From the NCBI GenBank assembly GCA_036654095.1, contig JAVVSR010000019.1:1-10964 (forward strand): a stretch of DNA of 10,964 bases, read 5' to 3'. A model generated the notes under the pieces. It had not been told where the DNA came from, searched no databases, and saw only the letters and a list, made by a program, of their open reading frames with translations. Source of the stretch: JAVVSR01 sp036654095 (lineage in GTDB: Bacteria > Bacillota > Clostridia > Christensenellales > CAG-917). The translations under genes were made by a program, and so were the position numbers. Below, in pieces: positions 5,478 to 10,964 of this stretch; positions within the stretch are counted from its first letter, which is position 1, and the number at the start of each line of letters is the position of its first letter.

Positions 5478-6511
5478 TTGACCTTGCGCTTTTGGCGAAA
5501 GAACCTAACTTTGTCGCCAAGGGTGTAATGGAGTTAATAAGCTGGTTGTTTAACGGCATTGGCAATTATGGTTGGGCAGTAGTAGTGTTTACGCTCATCT
5601 TGAAATTGGCATTGTCGCCGTTGGACATATGGCAGAAAAATGTAATGACAAAAAACAACCGCGCTATGGAGCGAATGAAGCCTCAGCTTGAGAAACTTCA
5701 AAAGCAATATGGCGGCAACAAGGAGTTATATTCGCAAAAGCAGATGGAACTCTATCGCAAGGAGAAGTATTCGATGATGGGCGCGTGCCTGCCGACACTA
5801 CTTACGATGGTGATTTTTATAATGGTCTTTTCCGGATTTAACGGAATGATAAGTCAGCAAAACAAGAAAATGTACTTAGAAATGGAAGGCGCGTACAATT
5901 CGGCGTACACCGCGACCGTGGGCGAACCTACTGCAAAAAGGGAAGCCGCGGAAACCGCTGTTTTAAAAGCATATGAGGATAATTATGAAAAGGGCGCAGG
6001 CTTCCTTTGGGTGCGCAACGTATTTATGCCCGATGGTTGGAAAAAAGCAATTCCCGATTATGAAACATTCACGGGAAAGGGTCTTGGCAAGCTAAGTATT
6101 GGCACGGATATCTTTTCAGATGACCCGATGTCGACCTACAATAAAGTTATGCTGCCTTTGCAAAATAAATATAACAATAGATGGAACGGGTTTTTAATAT
6201 TGCCACTTTTGTCAATACTTGTTTCGTTTGCATCACAAAAACTAATGAAGCAAGAACAACCGCCAACACCTCCGTCGAACGGCGCAAACGGGCAAGATAT
6301 GCAGGGCGCGATGCAGGCAAATATGAAAATGATGCAATATTTTTTGCCACTGATGCTAGGCGTATTTGCTGTATTTTACAGCACAGCATTTACAATTTAT
6401 ATGGTGACAAGCAGTATATTGACAACGCTTTTCCAGTTGACGTATAACATTATTGCTAAAAAAATTGACAAGAGAAACGAGGAAGCCCGTCTTAAGACAA
6501 CTTACAAATAA
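5465..6511 (+). CDS. yidC: Membrane protein insertase YidC/Oxa1/SpoIIIJ
   Basis: A 348-aa insertase that places membrane proteins in the cytoplasmic membrane alone or with SecYEG. Segments seen: a first hydrophobic helix (about 36-53), a charged cytoplasmic hairpin (about 60-100), a second helix (107-128), a long outside loop with the conserved FLWVRNVFMPD motif (180-190), then helices at about 240-258 and 292-330 and a basic tail. The groove position that is Arg in E. coli and Bacillus (IxVR/ILIR) is Lys47 here (TLILKLALSPL). The outside loop of about 110 residues is long compared with Bacillus SpoIIIJ. There is no obvious lipoprotein signal. AAAGGA is eight bases before the ATG. Confidence 0.96.
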   Translation: MVNLIDLALLAKEPNFVAKGVMELISWLFNGIGNYGWAVVVFTLILKLALSPLDIWQKNVMTKNNRAMERMKPQLEKLQKQYGGNKELYSQKQMELYRKEKYSMMGACLPTLLTMVIFIMVFSGFNGMISQQNKKMYLEMEGAYNSAYTATVGEPTAKREAAETAVLKAYEDNYEKGAGFLWVRNVFMPDGWKKAIPDYETFTGKGLGKLSIGTDIFSDDPMSTYNKVMLPLQNKYNNRWNGFLILPLLSILVSFASQKLMKQEQPPTPPSNGANGQDMQGAMQANMKMMQYFLPLMLGVFAVFYSTAFTIYMVTSSILTTLFQLTYNIIAKKIDKRNEEARLKTTYK

Positions 6512-6531
6512 TCTTTAAGGAGATTCCATAG

Positions 6532-7224
6532 ATGGAAAAAATTGAAATTAAAGCCTCGTCGGTGGAAAAAGCTATCGCTGAAGGCTTACAAAAACTTGGT
6601 ATTGACCGCGCGAGCGCAGATATCGAGGTGGTTCAGGAGGGAGGCTTGTTTAAACAGGCTATTGTTAGGCTTTCCAAAAAATTAACTCCTGCCGATAAAA
6701 TAATTGAATTTTTAAATGGCCTTTTTGAAAAAATGCAACTTCGTTGCTATGCCAACTGCGAGGAAAAGGAAAATGAATTGGCTATTGAAATATCGGGCTC
6801 AGATAGCGGCATTGTAATTGGCTATCGAGGCGAGGTTTTAGATGCGATACAATATCTTGCGCTGATTTTGGCAAATCAAGATAACGACAAGTTTGTTAGA
6901 GTATCCATTGACGCCGAAAGTTATCGTGAAAAGCGCGAGCAGGTGTTAGAGGGCTTGGCGGGTAGGCTTGCAATTAAAGCTTATAAAAGCGGTAAAAAAG
7001 TTGAACTTGAACCTATGAATCCTTTTGAAAGAAGGATTATTCACACGGCATTACAAAACAGCGAATACGCAACCACAGAGAGCGAAGGCGACGAGCCTAT
7101 GCGTCACGTGATAATTATACCCAAGGTGCGTACAAATCCAACAGAACGACGCGGAGATTACTCATCGTCGCGTAATGGAGCTCCGAAAAATAATTCATAC
7201 GGCTATCAAAAACGTCGTTATTAG
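6532..7224 (+). CDS. jag: RNA-binding protein Jag/KhpB
   Basis: A 230-aa three-part protein of the Jag (SpoIIIJ-associated, KhpB) family. An N-terminal Jag_N domain (about 1-50) contains the EGGLFKQAIVRL turn. A KH domain (about 70-128) has the RNA-binding GYRG loop (97-100). The R3H domain (about 135-198) contains R167-x3-H171. A 30-residue basic, Ser/Asn/Gly-rich tail (200-230) ends in QKRRY. KhpB proteins work with KhpA in post-transcriptional control of envelope and division genes in other Firmicutes; that role is known for the family and not shown here. AAGGAG is nine bases before the ATG. It is the last gene before the terminator at 7287. Confidence 0.95.
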   Translation: MEKIEIKASSVEKAIAEGLQKLGIDRASADIEVVQEGGLFKQAIVRLSKKLTPADKIIEFLNGLFEKMQLRCYANCEEKENELAIEISGSDSGIVIGYRGEVLDAIQYLALILANQDNDKFVRVSIDAESYREKREQVLEGLAGRLAIKAYKSGKKVELEPMNPFERRIIHTALQNSEYATTESEGDEPMRHVIIIPKVRTNPTERRGDYSSSRNGAPKNNSYGYQKRRY

Positions 7225-7232
7225 TAATTGGA

Positions 7233-7260
7233 TTGAAAACGTCGTCAACTTATTTATATT
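7233..7260 (+). promoter_or_regulatory. Candidate promoter of mnmE-mnmG
   Basis: TTGAAA (7233-7238), a 16-base spacer and TATATT (7255-7260), each 5/6 to consensus. Transcription would start near 7267, just before the terminator hairpin, so that hairpin would form the leader of the mnmE message. Confidence 0.45.
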
Positions 7261-7286
7261 GCGAAATTCAGGCGGAATGCCTAAGC

Positions 7287-7310
7287 AACGCCACCTCGAG
7301 TGGCGTTTTT
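7287..7310 (+). terminator. Intrinsic terminator after jag
   Basis: AACGCCAC and GTGGCGTT pair perfectly over 8 bp around CTCGA and run into five T. It ends only two bases before the first possible mnmE start codon, so it closes the rpmH-jag operon and also occupies the place where the mnmE ribosome binding site should be. Confidence 0.88.
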
Positions 7311-7312
7311 AA

Positions 7313-8674
7313 TTGAAAATGAAAACAGATACAATAGTAGCAGTTTCAACACCGTCAGGACGTGGCGGAATAGGGGTAGTTCGTCTTTCGGGCGAGCCGC
7401 TTTCCGTTGCGCTGAAAATGTTTAAAAGCCACGAAATTACGGCCGAAACGGCTGTTAAACCACGCTATATGTATTTTGGCGAGATAGTTACTGCGGGTTT
7501 TTCAGACAAGGGATATATGGTATACTTTAAAGCTCCGCACAGTTATACGGGCGAGGATACTGTTGAGTTTCAGTCGCACGGCGGAATGAGGATTGTACAA
7601 GGTATTGTGGACGAGTGCATAAAACTTGGCGCTCGGCCTGCTGAGAGAGGCGAGTTTACTCGACGAGCGTTTTTAAACGGAAAAATGGATTTAGCCGACG
7701 CCGAAGGTGTAATAGATATGATAAATGCCGACAGCGAAGTGGCGGTCAACGCAGCGTATCATCTTATGAGCGGTCATCTTAGTTTAAAGGTAAAACAAAT
7801 TCAACGGCAATTATTGGAAGTCATAACCGACCTTGAAGCGGTGCTTGACTACCCTGAGGAACTTGAAGATGAAGTTTTGCCGAATACTCCCAATGAAATT
7901 ATAAATATAAAAGCCAAGTTAAAAGAGATTGTCGAATTACAAAAATATGGTAAATATATACGAAGCGGCATAAATATAGCGATAGTTGGCGAAACAAATG
8001 CAGGCAAGTCATCATTGTTAAACGCGCTAATAAATGACGAGCGGGCTATTGTGTCGGATATCCGCGGAACAACGCGCGATACAATATCCGAAAGCCTTGA
8101 ATATCGAGGCATAAAACTAAACTTTATAGATACTGCCGGTATTCGAGAAACGGACGATATAATTGAGAAAGAGGGTGTTAAGCGTGCTAAAAACAGTGCG
8201 TTAAGTTCGGATTTGGTTATTTACCTTATTGACTTGGCGGATAAGCGCGCGACGGTTGACGATAATTTATTAAATGAATTTAAAACGAAAAAGCTTATTA
8301 AAGTATTTAACAAAATAGATATTTCAAACAATATAATTGACCAATGTACAAATGAAAAAGCGGATAAAAATTCTTTCTTTGTTTCGGCGAAAACGAAAGA
8401 AGGCGTGGCAGAACTTTTAAATGCGATTGTGCAAATGTTTGAGGCTGAAAAATTGACAAGTGGCGCGGCGATGACAAATGAACGGCAAAATTTTGCGGTC
8501 AAGAAAGCATATGAAAGCATATGTTTTGCGCTTGAAAATTTTAATGATATTTCAACCGATTGTACGCTAATAAGTTTAAAAGAAGCGTGGTCATTGCTTG
8601 GCGAGATTACGGGTGAAACCGTTACGGAAGATATTGTAGATAATATTTTCGATAAGTTCTGTGTGGGAAAATAA
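7313..8674 (+). CDS. mnmE: tRNA modification GTPase MnmE
   Basis: A cytoplasmic GTPase that acts with MnmG to build the (carboxymethyl)aminomethyl group on wobble U34 of tRNA. The N-terminal folate-binding domain (about 1-120) contains SGRGGIGVVRLSG (15-27) and the SYTGEDTVE segment. A helical domain flanks the G domain, which carries GETNAGKS (226-233), GTTRD (252-256), DTAG (273-276), NKID (333-336) and SAK (358-360). The protein ends with the catalytic CxGK motif (C450-VGK). The P-loop has T and A where NVGKS-type sequences have P and V. Starts: TTG at 7313 or ATG at 7319, giving 453 or 451 aa. Neither has a Shine-Dalgarno sequence, and I think the ATG is at least as likely. mnmG follows at once. 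Confidence 0.97.
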   Translation: MKMKTDTIVAVSTPSGRGGIGVVRLSGEPLSVALKMFKSHEITAETAVKPRYMYFGEIVTAGFSDKGYMVYFKAPHSYTGEDTVEFQSHGGMRIVQGIVDECIKLGARPAERGEFTRRAFLNGKMDLADAEGVIDMINADSEVAVNAAYHLMSGHLSLKVKQIQRQLLEVITDLEAVLDYPEELEDEVLPNTPNEIINIKAKLKEIVELQKYGKYIRSGINIAIVGETNAGKSSLLNALINDERAIVSDIRGTTRDTISESLEYRGIKLNFIDTAGIRETDDIIEKEGVKRAKNSALSSDLVIYLIDLADKRATVDDNLLNEFKTKKLIKVFNKIDISNNIIDQCTNEKADKNSFFVSAKTKEGVAELLNAIVQMFEAEKLTSGAAMTNERQNFAVKKAYESICFALENFNDISTDCTLISLKEAWSLLGEITGETVTEDIVDNIFDKFCVGK

Positions 8675-10522
8675 ATGAAAAATTATGATGTTATTGTAGT
8701 TGGCGCTGGTCACGCAGGTATTGAGGCGGCGCTTGCGGCGGCGAGGCTCGGACATAGTACTCTTATATGCGCGCTTTCCATTGACGGGATTGCGTTGATG
8801 GCGTGTAACCCTGCAATCGGAGGCACGGCAAAAGGTCATCTTGTTAGAGAAATCGACGCGCTTGGCGGTCAAATGGGTATTTCGGCCGACAAGGCGTTGC
8901 TTCAAATAAAAATGCTTAACAGCACAAAGGGGCCAGCGGTTCACAGTTTGCGCGGGCAGGAGGATAAGCGTTTATATCAAGATATTATGCGCGCGGAATT
9001 AGATAAGCAAGCTAATTTGGCCGTATTGGAGGCGGAAGTAGCCGAAATATTGGTTGATAACGGGAAAGTGACGGGTGTTAAAACCTCGCTTGGTGAAACA
9101 TTTTCAGCGCAAGCGGTGGTGCTTGCTTGTGGAGTTTATTTAAACGGACGCATAATAATTGGCGACTATATTAAAGAAAGCGGGCCAATGGGTTACAAGG
9201 CGGCAACTCGTTTAACTAAGTCGCTTTTAGATTTAGGGCTTGAAATGCGTAGGTTTAAAACGGGAACGCCAGCTAGGATACATCGCGATAGCATTGACTA
9301 TTCCAAAATGGAAATTCAAGAGGGCGAAGGCGACATTGATAAATTTTCTTTTATGTCAGAAGGCGGCCTTATAAATCAAATGCCTTGTTATTTGACGTAT
9401 ACAAACAAAAAAACACACGAAATTATACTTAAAAATCTTGACCGTTCGCCAATTTATAACGGTGTTATCGAGGGTGTCGGGCCAAGGTATTGTCCAAGTA
9501 TCGAAACAAAGGTTGTGCGGTTTGTTGACAAAGAAAGGCATCAGGTGTTTATTGAACCAGAGGGCAGGGACAGCGACGAAATGTATATTCAAGGAATGTC
9601 GTCAAGCCTTCCGAAAGATGTTCAAGAGGAAATGTATCATACTGTTGCAGGGCTTGAGAACGCTCAATTTATAAGGTACGCGTACGCGATAGAGTACGAT
9701 TGCGTCAACCCGATTGAACTTTTGCCAAGCCTTGAAACAAAAAAAATAAAAGGCCTTTATTGCGCAGGTCAAATTAACGGCAGCAGTGGCTACGAGGAAG
9801 CGGCGGCACAAGGTTTGATAGCGGGGATAAACGCAGTTATGTGTATAGAACAGCGCGAGCCATATATTTTAGGGCGAGATAAAGCGTACATTGGCGTGCT
9901 TATAGACGACCTAGTGACGAAGGGGACAAACGAACCTTATCGAATGATGACCGCGCGCGCCGAACATCGTTTACATTTGCGTCAAGACAATGCGGACTTA
10001 AGGCTTACAGAAGATGGCTATAACTTGGGGCTAGCCACCAAGGAGCGCTATGAAAAAATGCTTAACAAGCGCAGTCAGATTGACGAGATATTGGCCTTAA
10101 CCGAAGCGGTAAAGTTGTCAACGAAGTACAGTTATTTGTTTGAAAGAAAGGGTGGCGAGGCGTTGACGCGCTCAATAAGCGTCAAGGAGGCCATTCGTCA
10201 TACAGATATCGGGTTTACAGATATTGCCGAGGCGACCGATGTATTTAACAAATTTAGGCGCGACGCGCGTTGGTGCGCGGAAGTTGTTATAAAGTACGAA
10301 GGATATTTGAAAAAAGAGGCGACAGCCATTAAGGAAGCAAAGCGACTTGAGGAAAGAAAGCTGCCCGACAACTTTGATTATATGTCACTTTCGGGACTTA
10401 GGATAGAAGCGCGGCAAAAGCTTGAGGAAATAAGGCCGCTAACTTTAGGCCAAGCGTCTAGAATATCGGGCGTTTCCCCGGCCGATATTACCGTATTAAT
10501 GATGTATCTAAAGACAAAATAG
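8675..10522 (+). CDS. mnmG: tRNA uridine-5-carboxymethylaminomethyl modification enzyme MnmG
   Basis: A 615-aa FAD- and NADH-dependent partner of MnmE in wobble-uridine modification. The FAD fold starts at once with G10-x-G12-x2-G15 (VVGAGHAG). Then come CNPAIGGTAKGHLVREID (from about 44), the first GidA signature GPRYCPSIE (269-277) and the second, AGQINGSSGYEEAAAQG (about 364-380). The C-terminal helical domain contains YMSLSGLRIEARQKL and ends soon after RISGVSPADI. Length is near the usual 620-630. Its ATG directly follows the mnmE stop with only a weak GGGA upstream, so coupling is likely. No clear terminator follows. Confidence 0.98.
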   Translation: MKNYDVIVVGAGHAGIEAALAAARLGHSTLICALSIDGIALMACNPAIGGTAKGHLVREIDALGGQMGISADKALLQIKMLNSTKGPAVHSLRGQEDKRLYQDIMRAELDKQANLAVLEAEVAEILVDNGKVTGVKTSLGETFSAQAVVLACGVYLNGRIIIGDYIKESGPMGYKAATRLTKSLLDLGLEMRRFKTGTPARIHRDSIDYSKMEIQEGEGDIDKFSFMSEGGLINQMPCYLTYTNKKTHEIILKNLDRSPIYNGVIEGVGPRYCPSIETKVVRFVDKERHQVFIEPEGRDSDEMYIQGMSSSLPKDVQEEMYHTVAGLENAQFIRYAYAIEYDCVNPIELLPSLETKKIKGLYCAGQINGSSGYEEAAAQGLIAGINAVMCIEQREPYILGRDKAYIGVLIDDLVTKGTNEPYRMMTARAEHRLHLRQDNADLRLTEDGYNLGLATKERYEKMLNKRSQIDEILALTEAVKLSTKYSYLFERKGGEALTRSISVKEAIRHTDIGFTDIAEATDVFNKFRRDARWCAEVVIKYEGYLKKEATAIKEAKRLEERKLPDNFDYMSLSGLRIEARQKLEEIRPLTLGQASRISGVSPADITVLMMYLKTK

Positions 10523-10597
10523 GATAAATAGCACGGGAAAAGCATTTTAACAGGATTTCAGAGGTTAATTTTTCTTGCAATGTGGTATTTGATGTGT
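10523..10597. other. Spacer after mnmG
   Basis: No gene and no convincing terminator. In many Firmicutes rsmG follows mnmG directly; there is none here. Confidence 0.6.
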
Positions 10598-10603
10598 TAC
10601 AAT
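10575..10603 (+). promoter_or_regulatory. Promoter of the ferredoxin gene
   Basis: TTGCAA (10575-10580), a 17-base spacer and TACAAT (10598-10603) with an extended -10 TG at 10595-10596. A short hairpin TAAGG/CCTTA (about 10615-10631) lies in the leader. Confidence 0.65.
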
Positions 10604-10654
10604 AATATATATAAGTAAGGCGAAAACCTTAAAATTTATAAAAGGAGAATTGTT

Positions 10655-10822
10655 ATGGCACACAAAATTTCTGATGAATGTATTGCTTGTGGCGCTTGTG
10701 CAGAGGTTTGCCCAGTAGGCGCGATATCTGAAGGTGATGGTAAATTTGTTATCGATGCTGATGAGTGTATTGACTGCGGTGCTTGTGCAGACGGCTGTCC
10801 AGTTGGCGCAATAAAAGGCTAG
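10655..10822 (+). CDS. 2[4Fe-4S] clostridial-type ferredoxin
   Basis: A 55-aa electron carrier of the classic clostridial type. Two cluster motifs are complete: C9-x2-C12-x2-C15-x3-C19-P and C38-x2-C41-x2-C44-x3-C48-P, each followed by VGAI. The halves resemble each other (CGAC...CPVGAI), reflecting the family's internal duplication. The protein is acidic and cytoplasmic and would serve low-potential electron transfer in fermentation. The ATG has AAAGGAG seven bases upstream, and the gene has its own promoter and terminator, so it is a highly expressed single-gene unit. It could feed electrons toward redox enzymes such as the flavodiiron protein, but nothing in the sequence links them. Confidence 0.97.
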   Translation: MAHKISDECIACGACAEVCPVGAISEGDGKFVIDADECIDCGACADGCPVGAIKG

Positions 10823-10842
10823 TATCAATCGTACATAATGTG

Positions 10843-10868
10843 AAAAGCACTCGGAAACGAGTGCTTTT
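10843..10868 (+). terminator. Intrinsic terminator after ferredoxin
   Basis: AAAAGCACTCG and CGAGTGCTTTT pair perfectly over 11 bp around a GAAA (GNRA) tetraloop, with a T-rich tail TTTTGTTTATTTT. The A tract on the left side could let it act on the other strand too. Confidence 0.95.
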
Positions 10869-10964
10869 GTTTATTTTACAATCTAATTTTTGCTAATAAT
10901 TAAGCCGATAAGCGTAATGACAAAACTAATGTACTTAGTATGCGTTAGTTATAATAAGCAATGT

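Noticed and set aside
10565..10828. Minus-strand frame of 87 codons
   Set aside because: It is antisense to the ferredoxin gene, whose eight cysteines, ribosome binding site and terminator are decisive.
10883..10940. Possible minus-strand gene end reading KYISFVITLIGLIISKN
   Set aside because: It looks like a membrane-helix tail, but a stop codon lies a few codons upstream with no start between, and nothing supports a frameshift.

Overview
The window looks like the chromosome of a low-GC, anaerobic Firmicute, most likely an uncultured member of the Clostridia. Three things point there: the Firmicutes origin-proximal gene order rpmH-rnpA-yidD-yidC-jag-mnmE-mnmG, two genes of anaerobic redox metabolism (an A-type flavodiiron protein and a 2[4Fe-4S] ferredoxin), and a tiny peptide ending PTQDADDL of a kind I associate with Clostridia. 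AGGAGG-type ribosome binding sites and near-consensus sigma-A promoters fit this. A run of 100 Ns inside a tandem repeat suggests a scaffolded draft or metagenome assembly.

Left part, 1-2913: almost gene-free and built from tandem repeats of several periods. In order: a 7-bp array (1-69), a 154-bp tandem repeat carrying a 16-bp palindrome and broken by the N gap (113-690), a 53-aa cysteine-rich protein on the minus strand (701-862), three parS-like ParB sites (1181-1304), a 46-aa peptide gene (1397-1537), eleven 19-bp units (1549-1756), a 182-bp-offset duplication carrying tandem minus-strand terminators and the 3' scrap of a second flavodiiron gene (1915-2250), and a degenerate ~31-bp minisatellite of about 19 units (about 2272-2860).

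Middle, 2914-4692: a flavodiiron protein gene on the minus strand with its own promoter, then a 580-bp very AT-rich divergent spacer with a perfect 17-bp inverted repeat and a textbook TTGACA-N17-TATAAT promoter firing into rpmH. In most Firmicutes dnaA and oriC would lie upstream of rpmH. Here I see neither dnaA nor a cluster of DnaA boxes.

Right part, 4693-10964: rpmH, rnpA, yidD, yidC and jag form a compact operon (ribosomal protein L34, RNase P protein, membrane-protein insertion, RNA-binding KhpB/Jag) closed by an intrinsic terminator. mnmE starts directly after that hairpin and is adjacent to mnmG; the two products together make the cmnm5 modification of wobble uridine 34 in tRNA. A ferredoxin gene with its own promoter, strong ribosome binding site and terminator follows, where rsmG and parA/parB often sit.

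The most unusual content is the layered repeat region next to the parS cluster and the recombination scars around the flavodiiron gene 3' end.
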